Origin: Lachnospiraceae bacterium
GTDB lineage: Bacteria > Bacillota > Clostridia > Lachnospirales > Lachnospiraceae
DNA length: 64,000 nucleotides
Reading direction: 5' to 3'
Assembly: GCA_017526745.1 (NCBI GenBank)
Contig: JAFXQX010000033.1
Span: 214,685 to 278,684 of the forward strand
The position numbers were made by a program, and so were the translations under genes. Below are positions 1 to 8,890 of this stretch, in pieces. Position 1 is the first letter of the stretch. The number at the start of each line of letters is the position of its first letter. Under the pieces are notes generated by a model. It saw nothing but the letters and a program-made list of their open reading frames with translations. It was not told where the DNA came from and made no database searches.

Positions 1-291
1 TTCTTCCATCCGGGAAAGAGCATGGTATATTACCGGATCGAGGGTAACCGTATCAGTTGCAAGCTCTGCGGGACGTGCGATAACCTCGACCCCGCGATTT
101 TTAACGATGCCTCCGAGCTCCTCGTCATCCGTTGATACGGCAACGTCAACATCCATATGCCCGTCTTCCCTAAGCGCCTTGGCGTTTTCTATCGAATAGA
201 CTATAAGGGGCTGGCCGCACATGATGCGGACGTTCTTTCTCGGTATTCTTTTGGAACCTCCCCTTGCGGGGATAACTATAAGTGTCTTCAT
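1..291 (-). CDS. neuA: Acylneuraminate cytidylyltransferase (NeuA-like), N-terminal part, cut by window edge
   Basis: Reading the minus strand from ATG at 291 gives about 97 residues that run off the left edge. The protein starts with the nucleotidyltransferase signature MKTLIVIPARGGSKRIPRKN, followed by a VSTDDEE segment. These are typical of CMP-sialic/CMP-nonulosonic acid synthetases, which couple CTP to a nonulosonic acid in the cytoplasm. The start overlaps the stop of the upstream flippase gene by an ATGA junction, so it is translationally coupled in the polysaccharide operon. NeuB lies two genes upstream, which supports a nonulosonate pathway. Whether the sugar is sialic, legionaminic or pseudaminic acid cannot be told from this fragment. 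Confidence 0.85.
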   Translation of the reverse strand, partial: MKTLIVIPARGGSKRIPRKNVRIMCGQPLIVYSIENAKALREDGHMDVDVAVSTDDEELGGIVKNRGVEVIARPAELATDTVTLDPVIYHALSRMEE

Positions 292-1742
292 GATGTTTTG
301 TGCAAAAACCGCTTTTTCACATAATTAATCAGCGTAATTATATCACGTCTGTTTATAAAAGCAAAAACGCCGGATATAGCCAGGGCAAGACCATATCTTA
401 TGACCGCAGGCCGTATCCCGTCGCCGTACAGGTTAAGGAAGGCTATGCCTATAAATATCATTATGAGCATGGCAAGAAACATATACAGATCATCATATAC
501 TTTCTCTTTTAATATGAAACATGCCATGATATAGTGCATGACCATCAGTATCAGATAGCTTGCAAGCGTCGTATATGCTGCTGCGATATAACCGTACTTC
601 GGGATAAAGGCGGCATTTAATGCCCAGTTGATCGCGGCGGCCGCACATGAGCCTATAGCAATGAACGTTGTCTTCTTGCAGAAGATCTCGACGTTGACGT
701 AGTTCGTGTAGAAGTACTGGGCGAGCGTTCCAAGGACTATCGGAGGCACGACGTATTTGGCGATCCAGTAGGACCTGTTTGCGATCGAAAGGACCATCAG
801 CGCTTCGGGAGCTGCAACGATGAAGGCAAACGACAGGAAACATCCGAGAAGGACGAGCTTCTTCTGTATGATCTTCACCCTTTCCCGGTTCCCGGAAAAC
901 AAGGTCTCGTTAAACCACGGAAGCCATGCCTGGCCGATCGCATTCGTAAATATCATCAGAAGCGTCGCAAATGAATAGCCGAATATGTACAGTCCCGAGG
1001 GTGCATCGCCGAGTATGTCCTTGATCATGATCCTGTCCATCTGCGCAAGGAGGATAAGGGCAAGGCCGTGGGGTATCATCGGAAGGCCGATCTTAAGGGC
1101 ATACGTCCAGTAGGTTTTGTTGTAGAATACCCTTCCCTTGACTATGAAGCGGATATAGAACACGATGCCCATAAGAGCCGTCGGGATGATGACGCCGAGT
1201 ATCTTACCGATGTACCTGCTGTCGCTCCACAGAAGCATCAGCGTTATGGACAGGGTCACCTGGCCTACAACGGTTATGACAGATATGAGGATGTTCTCTT
1301 TGTACCGGTACTCATACCGGCACTTCTGCATCATGTATTCGACCGAAGGAGATACGCACAGATATGCGAACAGCCCCACCGCGAGCGGGACCTCGTAATG
1401 GATCCATGCGGCAAGGCTTTCCCTGAATATGAAGGCAAAAGCTAGAAGGATCAGTCCGAACGAGCTCGACAGGCCCTGAAGTGCCGACATGTACTCGTCA
1501 AACTTATCGGGAAAATCAAGTTTGGCACGGCCTATCGAATATACGACGCACAGGCACGCGAACACGTTGAAGACGTCTATCCATGAATTGTATGTATTGG
1601 CCTTTCCGTAGTCAGCCGTGGTAAGCATTCCCGTGTAGATCGGGGTCGTGATGATGGCAACCGCTCTTATCGAAACGTTCGCTATCGTGTACCAGATGCC
1701 TGACTTGACGGCACGGCTGCCTGTGGCGGTATTATCACTCAT
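288..1742 (-). CDS. Wzx-type polysaccharide flippase (MOP superfamily)
   Basis: A 484-residue, very hydrophobic protein with about 12-14 predicted membrane segments. It opens with a membrane segment and the PIYTGMLTTADYG stretch that is typical of oligosaccharide flippases of the polysaccharide_synt family. The family moves undecaprenyl-diphosphate-linked repeat units across the membrane. The ATG at 1742 overlaps the end of neuB by 8 bases; a purine-rich AGGAG lies about 13 bases upstream. It is the second flippase in this operon (the other is at 8877-10319). Lying between neuB and neuA, it may be dedicated to a nonulosonate-containing unit; that is inference. Confidence 0.85.
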   Translation of the reverse strand: MSDNTATGSRAVKSGIWYTIANVSIRAVAIITTPIYTGMLTTADYGKANTYNSWIDVFNVFACLCVVYSIGRAKLDFPDKFDEYMSALQGLSSSFGLILLAFAFIFRESLAAWIHYEVPLAVGLFAYLCVSPSVEYMMQKCRYEYRYKENILISVITVVGQVTLSITLMLLWSDSRYIGKILGVIIPTALMGIVFYIRFIVKGRVFYNKTYWTYALKIGLPMIPHGLALILLAQMDRIMIKDILGDAPSGLYIFGYSFATLLMIFTNAIGQAWLPWFNETLFSGNRERVKIIQKKLVLLGCFLSFAFIVAAPEALMVLSIANRSYWIAKYVVPPIVLGTLAQYFYTNYVNVEIFCKKTTFIAIGSCAAAAINWALNAAFIPKYGYIAAAYTTLASYLILMVMHYIMACFILKEKVYDDLYMFLAMLIMIFIGIAFLNLYGDGIRPAVIRYGLALAISGVFAFINRRDIITLINYVKKRFLHKTS

Positions 1743-2811
1743 GGGACAGCATGCTCTCCTGTATGATCGTATCGTCCTTAATATCCGTTGCGGCCCTGCA
1801 TCCGATCACCTTATCGATGTCGGCCGGGGATATGCCTGTTCCGGGGCGCTTTGCCGTAAGCATTTCCTTCGTGATCACAGTCCCTTTTGAAATATCACAT
1901 GCGCTAACGACCGAACGTCTGGCGTTGGCCCTTGCGGCGCCTTCCGTATCAAGGCATTTAAGTGATCCGTCGCCGCGTATCATGTCCATGCGCTCTATCG
2001 ATGCCAGGATAGCTCTTGCATCATCGGGATCCATTGCATGATAGTGATCGTTGCCCTTAAGCGTCTTGTCAAGCGTGAAGTGTTTTTCCACGAGCTGTGC
2101 GCCGAGGTTATATGCGCACTTGATGATATCGCACTCTTTGGTGGGCTTCGTATGATCGGAATATCCGATATAAAGGTCCGGATATCTGCTCTTTAGTGTT
2201 GCGATCTTGTTGAGGTTTGCATCCTCAAGAGGTGTCGGGTATTCGAGCACGCAGTGAAGGAGCGTGATCTTTTTGTCGTTGTTTCTTCTGATCGCATCGA
2301 CCGCACGGTCTATCTCATCCTCGTTTGATGCGCCTACCGACAGGAGAATGGGCTTGTTCTTCTTCGCCTGATATTCGATGAAGGGGATATTGGACAGATC
2401 CGATGAGGATATCTTGTAGACGTTCATAAGAGCGTCAAGATAATCGGCGGACTCGATATCAAATGCGGTCGAGAGGAACTCGATCCCGAGCTCATCCGAG
2501 TATTCGCAAAGCCCCTTGTACTCGTTGTATCCGAAGCTGTCGAACTTCGTAAACAGCTCATACTGCGACCTTGTCGGTTCCTCGGTGATATCCCAGTAAT
2601 ACGGGCTGTCCTTGGCGGCAAGCGTTCCGGCCTTGTATGTCTGGAACTTGACCGCATGGATGCCCGCATCCGCAGCTTCCTTGATCATGAGCTTTGCCGC
2701 ATCCATATCGGAGATGCCGCGCTGCTTTGCAATATCGTAGTAATTGACGCCGATCTCGGCGATGAGTACAAACTGCCCTTTCTCAAGGCGATTCATTATC
2801 GTACCGGTCAT
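1735..2811 (-). CDS. neuB: N-acetylneuraminate synthase family protein (NeuB-like)
   Basis: A 358-residue protein of the usual length for NeuB/SpsE. The N-terminal TIM barrel (about 10-270) shows LIAEIGVNY, AVKFQTY, KISSSDL, LHCVLEYPTP, IGYSDHT and VEKHFTLD, all hallmarks of the PEP-condensing sialic acid synthase family. A C-terminal SAF/antifreeze-like domain (about 295-355, ARRSVV...LTAKRPGTGI) closes the active site. The enzyme condenses PEP with an N-acylated hexosamine such as ManNAc to make a nonulosonic acid. The start at 2811 has AGGG at a good distance. No hydrolysing 2-epimerase (NeuC) is visible in the window, so the precursor sugar is open: sialic, legionaminic and pseudaminic synthases all share this fold. 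Confidence 0.9.
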   Translation of the reverse strand: MTGTIMNRLEKGQFVLIAEIGVNYYDIAKQRGISDMDAAKLMIKEAADAGIHAVKFQTYKAGTLAAKDSPYYWDITEEPTRSQYELFTKFDSFGYNEYKGLCEYSDELGIEFLSTAFDIESADYLDALMNVYKISSSDLSNIPFIEYQAKKNKPILLSVGASNEDEIDRAVDAIRRNNDKKITLLHCVLEYPTPLEDANLNKIATLKSRYPDLYIGYSDHTKPTKECDIIKCAYNLGAQLVEKHFTLDKTLKGNDHYHAMDPDDARAILASIERMDMIRGDGSLKCLDTEGAARANARRSVVSACDISKGTVITKEMLTAKRPGTGISPADIDKVIGCRAATDIKDDTIIQESMLSHE

Positions 2812-2834
2812 AATTTCCCTCGCATATCATTATT

Positions 2835-2875
2835 GTGGAACGGTGGAACGATAAGGACCGTCCCCACCGTTCCAC
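2835..2875. repeat. Palindromic GGGACGGTCC-type repeat, copy 1
   Basis: A perfect 12-bp inverted repeat: GTGGAACGGTGG at 2835-2846 pairs with 2864-2875 around a 17-base loop. The minus strand reads GTGGGGACGGTCC inside it. The core recurs at 33795-33823. It fills most of the gap between neuB and the next gene upstream. Similar GGGACGGT palindromes are scattered in many Firmicutes genomes and have been linked to REP-associated tyrosine transposases; no such transposase is seen here. It could also act as an intra-operon mRNA hairpin. Confidence 0.75.
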
Positions 2876-2885
2876 TGTCTCATGT

Positions 2886-4514
2886 TCAAAGGTCGGAGAT
2901 GAAGTATCCGTCGGCCAGGGCTTTTTGGTAATTTGCCCAGCCTTTCTCATAGAAATCGATGAGCTCGTTCAACATATCGTCGAACTCCTGTGTACGCTCG
3001 CGTTTTCCCGCAAATATCTCGTCTGCCTGGTCCATGAGTTCGAATATCCGAACTTCGGATCCGGCACGCTTTACCGCTTCGACATAGCATGCGGCGGAGT
3101 GGAGTGAGTCGACCGGACCGAAGGAGCGTATCGCACCTTCAAGCTGGTCGAATGATGTGATCCTTGTAATGCCGTCGATAAGTGCAAACGGCACGTTTCC
3201 GAATATGATCGAGCGCTTGCCTAAAAGCGCCGATTCATATGCGGCTGTACCCGTGATCGTGACCACGCCTTTTGCTTTCATGATCCAAGGCTTCGGATCC
3301 TTGTAATAATTGATCTGCACAAGGCGGACGTTGTGTATCTCCTTGACCTTTTTGTAGAATTCAAATCCTCTTTCTCCAAGCATCGCCTGATGCTCTTTGA
3401 CATACAGTTTCCAGCCGATCGGAAGGGCTTTTGAGACCTGTTCGATCAGGTTTAATTCGTCCACATAGTATGAGGCCTTGACGAACACCGAGGATTCCGG
3501 GATCAGATGGAGCGGCATCAGCACGTAATCCTCTCCCTCGACCGGGTCCTCAAAGTATTTGTTCCTGCCGTACAGATACCTCTTTTTAAGCTCCTCTTCA
3601 AGATAGTAACGGATGTACGGAAGCGACGGTGCATAGAGCATCGGGCTCTTTTTCTTGAGCTTAAGGTTATGCTTCCTTATGTCCATGTCATAGAAGTACT
3701 CGAGCTTGCCGTGCATCACACGGGCGATCCATATGAGTGAATCCCTCTCGTACTTGGATGTGACTGACCCGGCGAACTCGTTGTTCATTATCGAATTCTT
3801 CTGCCGGTAATCCTCAACATACCGGATGCTCTCTTTGATCTCTTCTTCGGGAAGAGCCTTGATCTCATCAAACAGCTTAACAAAATACGGGTCGATCCCG
3901 AACGAGTTCTGGAAGCTGGGGTACTTGTAATATCCGAGCTTGGAATACTCTATGGTCATGCACGGGATCTTCTTCTTGTAGCATACCTCGGCAAGGATAG
4001 TGCGCTGCAGTTCGGCATTGTCGGTGTCAAATATGACATCGGGCTTAAATTCCTCGATGATCCCTATGATCTTTTTGTAGTTAAGCTCCAGCCAGTAAAG
4101 GTTCTCGGCATAGCTTGTGACCTTCCAGTACATGCGCCAGTGATAATGCCTCGTGTTCATCTGCGAACTCATAAGCTGCATGTTGAGGTTCTTGTAATGG
4201 CAGTACTCCTCTTCGATCATGTTAAGGTAATCAAGATCGTACGGCTTATCGCTTTTTGAAAGGCCGTCTATAAACTGCTCGCATATATCGCGGACATCAT
4301 AGAGCTTTATGTCGGGAACGAGCTTTTTGAACTCGTAATAGGTATGCTCGTTGTAATATGTCTTGTTGTAGCTGCACTCACTGGACATGATGAAAAATGC
4401 CGCAACATCGTTGTCCTCCTTCAGCTTCTCGGCAAGAAACCACAGAGGCTTGCAGTAGGTCTCGCGGCATATCATAAGTATCTTTTTGTTCTTAAAGGAT
4501 GTATCTTTTAACAT
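2886..4514 (-). CDS. Capsule polysaccharide synthesis-like glycosyltransferase (KpsC/KpsS-like C-terminus)
   Basis: A 542-residue soluble protein. The C-terminal half (about residues 350-470) resembles the capsule_synth family: a LYVKEHQAMLG segment followed by TITGTAAYESALLGK and SIIFGNVPF, the GT-B-like nucleotide-sugar site of KpsC/KpsS-like enzymes. The N-terminal half has an alternating alpha/beta pattern (ILMICRETYCKPLWFLAEKL; FKPDVIFDTDNAELQ) consistent with the first Rossmann half of a GT-B fold. In Gram-negatives this family adds Kdo linkers or other acidic sugars, so a role in adding an acidic sugar is tempting next to neuB but unproven. It shares one base with the stop of the upstream GT2 gene. 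Confidence 0.65.
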   Translation of the reverse strand: MLKDTSFKNKKILMICRETYCKPLWFLAEKLKEDNDVAAFFIMSSECSYNKTYYNEHTYYEFKKLVPDIKLYDVRDICEQFIDGLSKSDKPYDLDYLNMIEEEYCHYKNLNMQLMSSQMNTRHYHWRMYWKVTSYAENLYWLELNYKKIIGIIEEFKPDVIFDTDNAELQRTILAEVCYKKKIPCMTIEYSKLGYYKYPSFQNSFGIDPYFVKLFDEIKALPEEEIKESIRYVEDYRQKNSIMNNEFAGSVTSKYERDSLIWIARVMHGKLEYFYDMDIRKHNLKLKKKSPMLYAPSLPYIRYYLEEELKKRYLYGRNKYFEDPVEGEDYVLMPLHLIPESSVFVKASYYVDELNLIEQVSKALPIGWKLYVKEHQAMLGERGFEFYKKVKEIHNVRLVQINYYKDPKPWIMKAKGVVTITGTAAYESALLGKRSIIFGNVPFALIDGITRITSFDQLEGAIRSFGPVDSLHSAACYVEAVKRAGSEVRIFELMDQADEIFAGKRERTQEFDDMLNELIDFYEKGWANYQKALADGYFISDL

Positions 4515-5479
4515 CAGGGAAATCTCTCCAGCGTATTGGCACTGTTTGTCTGCCGAATCTTCGTATAAAGTTTAAGTAAGCATTTAATGCGGACCGCGGC
4601 AAATGATTTCAGCCGAAGGCTTCTTCCCACAAGAGGGTTCGGCGATGCGGAAAGGCTTATGATCTTATCCGTGTACCTCTTAAGATCCCCCCGGTCGGGT
4701 ATGTCTGATACAAGCTCGTTTTGTACCGCCGTTATCATCTCGTAGAGCATGAATCTGTTGCACTCGTTTTTCAGTTCCGGATGCTCTTTCATTATGAACT
4801 CTTCGAGAAGAAGGTTTGCCTCGACATTGTTTCGTACCATGCCGCTCTTCTTGGAGTTACTGCCGCTGCGCTCGCGGAAATGGTACATCGGCGTCGGATC
4901 GTATACGACCGTATCTGCCGCCGACAGAAGTCGGTCAACGACTATACGGTCCTCGACCGTGATGTCCGTCCTGAACCGGAGACCCTCAAATATCTTCTTC
5001 GAATACAGCTTGTCCCAGCAGTGAAGGAAGAACCCGTCATTTCCCAGAGTTACGGCAACCGCTTCACTGCCCGTCATAACGCGCGGATCACCGGGCGTAT
5101 CGGAAAGGGTCGCATTTACGTACTCGTAAAATCGTCCGCAGACTGCTATGTCGGCATCATATTTCTTCATATGCCCCAGAAGGCGTTCATACATTCCGGG
5201 CTCTATGTAATCGTCGGGATCGACAAATCCGAGATATTCTCCGGAAACTTCGGCAAGGCCGCGGTTTCTCGCATCGGCTATACCGTCCGGCGGTGCGATG
5301 ATAAGCTTTATCCTGTCATCTTTTGCGGCATACTGCCTGCATATTTCTACGCTTCCGTCATGTCCTTCGGAAGCAACTATTATAAGCTCGATGTCGCCGT
5401 ATGTCTGGTCGAGCACACTCTTTATACCCTGTTCGACATAACGCCCGACATCATAAACTATCATTACAATGCTGATCAT
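4514..5479 (-). CDS. Glycosyltransferase family 2
   Basis: A 321-residue GT-A glycosyltransferase. Residues about 1-220 form the catalytic domain: SIVMIVYDVGRYVEQGIKSV at the N-terminus, an ELIIVASEGHDGS nucleotide-binding loop where the usual DDGSTD is changed to SEGHDGS, the RNRGL motif, and the metal-binding FVDPDDY. The C-terminal 100 residues are basic and helical, as in enzymes that sit on the membrane. It overlaps the end of the upstream WbsX-like gene by 29 bases, so the two are coupled. The donor and acceptor sugars cannot be read from sequence. Confidence 0.85.
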   Translation of the reverse strand: MISIVMIVYDVGRYVEQGIKSVLDQTYGDIELIIVASEGHDGSVEICRQYAAKDDRIKLIIAPPDGIADARNRGLAEVSGEYLGFVDPDDYIEPGMYERLLGHMKKYDADIAVCGRFYEYVNATLSDTPGDPRVMTGSEAVAVTLGNDGFFLHCWDKLYSKKIFEGLRFRTDITVEDRIVVDRLLSAADTVVYDPTPMYHFRERSGSNSKKSGMVRNNVEANLLLEEFIMKEHPELKNECNRFMLYEMITAVQNELVSDIPDRGDLKRYTDKIISLSASPNPLVGRSLRLKSFAAVRIKCLLKLYTKIRQTNSANTLERFP

Positions 5480-6563
5480 CTGTTGTCCTTTTTACCGCTT
5501 CAAGATATGCATACCGGCGGCTTTCGTCAGGTTCGATGAATGCGCCCTCTCCCCATTCATTCCATGCGTTAACATAGACAAAATCGACCGCATGTCCTTC
5601 GACCTTTTTCTTAAGGATCCCAAGCGACTCTTCAAAAAGAGCGGGCGACGTATTCATATATACAAGGCCCTTGTGGCCGCGCCTTGGTGTATTATCCCAG
5701 TCGGGGATGATGCCGGGAAATTCGTTTTCGGCATATTGGCGGCTTGTGATCGATCGCATGATACGCCTTGCATCGACCCTTCGCTCAAGTATGCTGCCAA
5801 AGCGGTTTCCGAAGAGGCGGTTTCGAAGCGACCTTACATATGTCAGGCCGTAATATGAGATATTTCCCAACAATCCCAGATCGTACTTGAGTGTATAGCC
5901 GGGCTCAAAATAGTAGTAGGCATCGATAAGGCCGCTTCTGTCATCCGAGCCTGCCGCAGTCTTTCCGGAAATGATGTAAACGCCGTCAAATCCGGCCTCG
6001 CACGCCCATCTGTTGAACGCTTTCGACATTTCCTCAAAACACGGTATGTCAAAAGTCTTGTATATCTGCCACACCGGCCTGTTATCTATCTTGATGTATC
6101 TTCTGTCTTTAAAAAACGGAAGAAGGTAATCAAAATACTTCTTCCAGTCACTTTCATCCCCGTATTCCTGAGCGATGAGCACCTGATCGGACTGGCCGTA
6201 CCACGTCCTCGTCCATGTCTCGTTGGCCCAGCATATATTGTATCTGATGTCGATCGAAGGATTTTCAAGAAGTGCGCGAAGCGGCTTGTCCATAAGCGTC
6301 TTGCCGTTAAAGTAATACTGGTATATCGAAAAACCGTATACACCGTACTGTTTGGCAAGTTCGGCCTGGCGGGTAAGAGTTCTTACCGCATCGGCGTCAA
6401 GGTCATAATAGTCGCCGTCAAGAGGGACTCTGGGCTGGTCGTGACCTTTAAAAAGCGGGGCCGCCTTCCTGACCGCGACCCATTCCGTATATCCTTTGCC
6501 CCACCACTTATCGTTCTCGGGGAACGTATGGAACTGGGGCAGATACATGCACATTACTTTCAT
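5451..6563 (-). CDS. WbsX-family glycan-processing protein (GH99-like fold)
   Basis: A 370-residue protein that matches the WbsX family throughout: YLPQFHTFPENDKWWGKGY and EWVAVRKA at the N-terminus, GFSIYQYYF, CWANETWTRTW, and near the C-terminus YVNAWNEWGEGAFIEPD. The family has a TIM barrel related to GH99 and is regularly found inside O-antigen and exopolysaccharide clusters. It was first annotated as a glycosyltransferase, and its true reaction is unsettled. Start at 6563 has GGAG seven bases upstream. Nineteen bases separate it from the 2-epimerase gene. Confidence 0.85.
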   Translation of the reverse strand: MKVMCMYLPQFHTFPENDKWWGKGYTEWVAVRKAAPLFKGHDQPRVPLDGDYYDLDADAVRTLTRQAELAKQYGVYGFSIYQYYFNGKTLMDKPLRALLENPSIDIRYNICWANETWTRTWYGQSDQVLIAQEYGDESDWKKYFDYLLPFFKDRRYIKIDNRPVWQIYKTFDIPCFEEMSKAFNRWACEAGFDGVYIISGKTAAGSDDRSGLIDAYYYFEPGYTLKYDLGLLGNISYYGLTYVRSLRNRLFGNRFGSILERRVDARRIMRSITSRQYAENEFPGIIPDWDNTPRRGHKGLVYMNTSPALFEESLGILKKKVEGHAVDFVYVNAWNEWGEGAFIEPDESRRYAYLEAVKRTTDDQHCNDSL

Positions 6564-6582
6564 GATCTCTCCGGCAGGATAG

Positions 6583-7710
6583 CTACTTCATCCACACTGT
6601 CTTGTTAACTATATGCGTATAGCTCTGGATGAGCTTTACGACCTTGACGGAAACGTTATCGTCGGCATAATCCTGGGCCTCAACAACTTTCTCATGGTTC
6701 TCATACATGGCGGTCGCAAGTTCTATCGCCCGGCAGACATCACGGCTGTCGATCCCGCCGATAACGATCGTGCCCTTGTCGAGAACTTCGGGCCGCTCGG
6801 TCGATGTGCGGATGAGCACCGCAGGAAAATCAAGCATGGCCGACTCTTCCGACAGCGTTCCGGAATCCGACATGACGCAGTAAGCGTTCTTCTGAAGCTT
6901 GTTATAGTCAAGGAATCCGAAAGGCTTCAGGCTGCGTACAAGCGGATCGAACTTAAAGGCACGCTTTTCTATAAACTTTGCGCTTCTGGGATGCGTGGAA
7001 TATATGACCGGCATCTTGTACTTCTGTGCTATCACATTTACCGAGTTCATAAGCGACATGAAGTTTTCTTCAATGTCGATGTTCTCCTCACGGTGAGCGG
7101 AAAGGAGTATGTATTTTTTCGGCTCGAGTTCAAGGCGGTCAAGTATATCGCTCTTTTCGATCTTGTCGATATGAGCGTTTATTACTTCCTTCATCGGCGA
7201 TCCGGTGACAAATACCGTCTTGCCGTCGATCCCTTCCGACAGAAGGTATCTTCGCGAGTGTTCGGTATAGGGCAGGTTGATGTCAGAGATATGATCGACG
7301 ATCTTTCGGTTGATCATCTCGGATACGTTCCAGTCCCAGCAGCGGTTTCCGGCCTCCATATGAAAGATCGGGATCTTCAGCCGCTTTGCGCTCACGGCGG
7401 AAAGGGCGGAATTGGTATCGCCGAGTACAAGAAGGGCATCGGGACGCTCCTTTGCAAGAAGCTTATATGACTTGGAGATGATATTTCCCATCGTCTCCCC
7501 CAGATCGGCTCCGACCGCTTCGAGATAGTGATCCGGAAGGCGAAGATCCAGGTCCTCGAAGAAGATATCGTTGAGTTCACGTGCATAGTTCTGACCCGTA
7601 TGAACGAGGATATGATCGAAATACCTGTCGGCACACTTGATGACCTCCGACAGTCTTATTATCTCCGGACGCGTTCCGACTATGGTGCAAAGTTTTAATC
7701 TATCAGACAT
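6583..7710 (-). CDS. Non-hydrolysing UDP-HexNAc 2-epimerase (WecB/WbjD-like)
   Basis: A 375-residue protein if ATG 7710 is used; AGGAG lies 6-10 bases before that codon, which beats the longer reading from 7761. Motifs of UDP-N-acetylhexosamine 2-epimerases: TIVGTRPEIIRLSEVIK, HTGQNY, LVLGDTNSALS, FHMEAGNRC, SAHREEN and SDSGTLSEES. The NRCWDWNVSEMINRKIVDH stretch resembles the WbjD/CapG/FnlC subgroup, which makes UDP-L-FucNAc from the talo epimer, more than WecB of the UDP-GlcNAc/ManNAc pair. The partner dehydratase and reductase of that pathway are not in the window, so the product sugar is uncertain. Confidence 0.85.
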   Translation of the reverse strand: MSDRLKLCTIVGTRPEIIRLSEVIKCADRYFDHILVHTGQNYARELNDIFFEDLDLRLPDHYLEAVGADLGETMGNIISKSYKLLAKERPDALLVLGDTNSALSAVSAKRLKIPIFHMEAGNRCWDWNVSEMINRKIVDHISDINLPYTEHSRRYLLSEGIDGKTVFVTGSPMKEVINAHIDKIEKSDILDRLELEPKKYILLSAHREENIDIEENFMSLMNSVNVIAQKYKMPVIYSTHPRSAKFIEKRAFKFDPLVRSLKPFGFLDYNKLQKNAYCVMSDSGTLSEESAMLDFPAVLIRTSTERPEVLDKGTIVIGGIDSRDVCRAIELATAMYENHEKVVEAQDYADDNVSVKVVKLIQSYTHIVNKTVWMK

Positions 7711-7720
7711 TTTCCCACTC

Positions 7721-8890
7721 CTATCTTGAAGAATTATAACAAACGGACCCTGCGATTGCAATCAACGCAAGGGTGCATAAAAGGAACGGAGGAACGATGA
7801 AAAAGTTCTCCATGAACGATGCGGCAAGGATCGCAAATACGGCTGATACCGCAGTCCTTGCCGTGCGGTCTTCCGATACGTTCTTATGAAGATCCAAAAG
7901 CCTTTTTACCAGCAGGATCAAAACGGCGGTAAATACAAAAACTCCGTGTACGATAAGTATGTCCAGAAGCCCGTTATGGACCTCGAACACCCCGTCCATC
8001 CAGTCTACGTTGATCTTATAGTTGCTCCCGATACCGGTTAGGGGCATGCGCATAAATGCATTCCAGAGATCGGCCCAGATCACATCCCTTCCGGATATGA
8101 TGTCCTTGTAAAAGATCCTGATGCCGAATGAATCCGTATACTTGCCGAGCCACACATATAAAAGCGAGATCGCTATGGCGCCTGCTGTCATGGCAATGGA
8201 AAGAAAAGTGTAGAACACGCGATTTTTCCAGAAGCGGGAAGGTATCAGAAGAAGTACGGCAAATACGACAAGTCCGAGAAAGGCGCATCTTGCCCTGTAC
8301 CACGCGATGATGTTATATCCCCATGCGAACATGAACAGTATGAAGAAGAACAGGAAGCGTGCCCCGCCCTTTTCCGTCTGCTTCAGCCTTTCGTAAAATG
8401 CAACAAGACCGGTTATCGCAAACACAAACCCGGTTATGAGAACAAGACCTCCGTAGTTTGTGTTGTATCCTTTAAAGTATCCCTTGACGTCAAACGTCCA
8501 GTAGTAAAAATAAAATCCGACATATGCATAAATGAAGCACATCAGTTTCGGAGAAAATCTGACACGGCCCGCAAGATAGGCTGTAAGGAGCACATCTGTG
8601 GCGGTAAGCCATGCGCCTTTGCCGGATCCCGACAGGAAAATGTTTACCGCAGCTATCGCGATGCCTGCAGCCATGATGTAAAACTCCCTGTCGACAACCG
8701 CTTCCCTTATATCGACATAACAGAAAAACATACCCACAAGAAATACAAATGAGACAAGCGTTGCAAGAGGCGCCGCTTTTTCATACCAGGAATACTCGTT
8801 CCAAAGCACCGTCGCAAGCAGAACGATCGCCGAAATAAGGAGCGCGTTCCCGGTCATGATCTTTTTGGAACTGATGTCATTTCTTTCCAC
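7721..8890 (-). CDS. O-antigen ligase/polymerase family membrane protein (Wzy/WaaL-like), copy A
   Basis: A 389-residue protein with about 11 hydrophobic segments and a large outward loop in the second half. The loop holds SGRDVIWADLW, PLTGIGSN and FEVHNGLLDILIVHG, matching the O-antigen ligase pattern (PLTGIG, HNxxL). This family joins repeat units or transfers glycan to an acceptor at the outer membrane face. GTG at 8890 has GGAG eight bases upstream and overlaps the upstream flippase stop; ATG 8857 is an alternative. It is clearly paralogous to 10303-11499, sharing FYK-x-SGR-x-IW-xx-W-PLTGIG spacing. Confidence 0.8.
   Translation of the reverse strand: MERNDISSKKIMTGNALLISAIVLLATVLWNEYSWYEKAAPLATLVSFVFLVGMFFCYVDIREAVVDREFYIMAAGIAIAAVNIFLSGSGKGAWLTATDVLLTAYLAGRVRFSPKLMCFIYAYVGFYFYYWTFDVKGYFKGYNTNYGGLVLITGFVFAITGLVAFYERLKQTEKGGARFLFFFILFMFAWGYNIIAWYRARCAFLGLVVFAVLLLIPSRFWKNRVFYTFLSIAMTAGAIAISLLYVWLGKYTDSFGIRIFYKDIISGRDVIWADLWNAFMRMPLTGIGSNYKINVDWMDGVFEVHNGLLDILIVHGVFVFTAVLILLVKRLLDLHKNVSEDRTARTAVSAVFAILAASFMENFFIVPPFLLCTLALIAIAGSVCYNSSR

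Noticed and set aside
6583..7761. Longer 2-epimerase start at 7761
   Set aside because: The extra 17 residues are not in the family and ATG 7710 has a strong Shine-Dalgarno.
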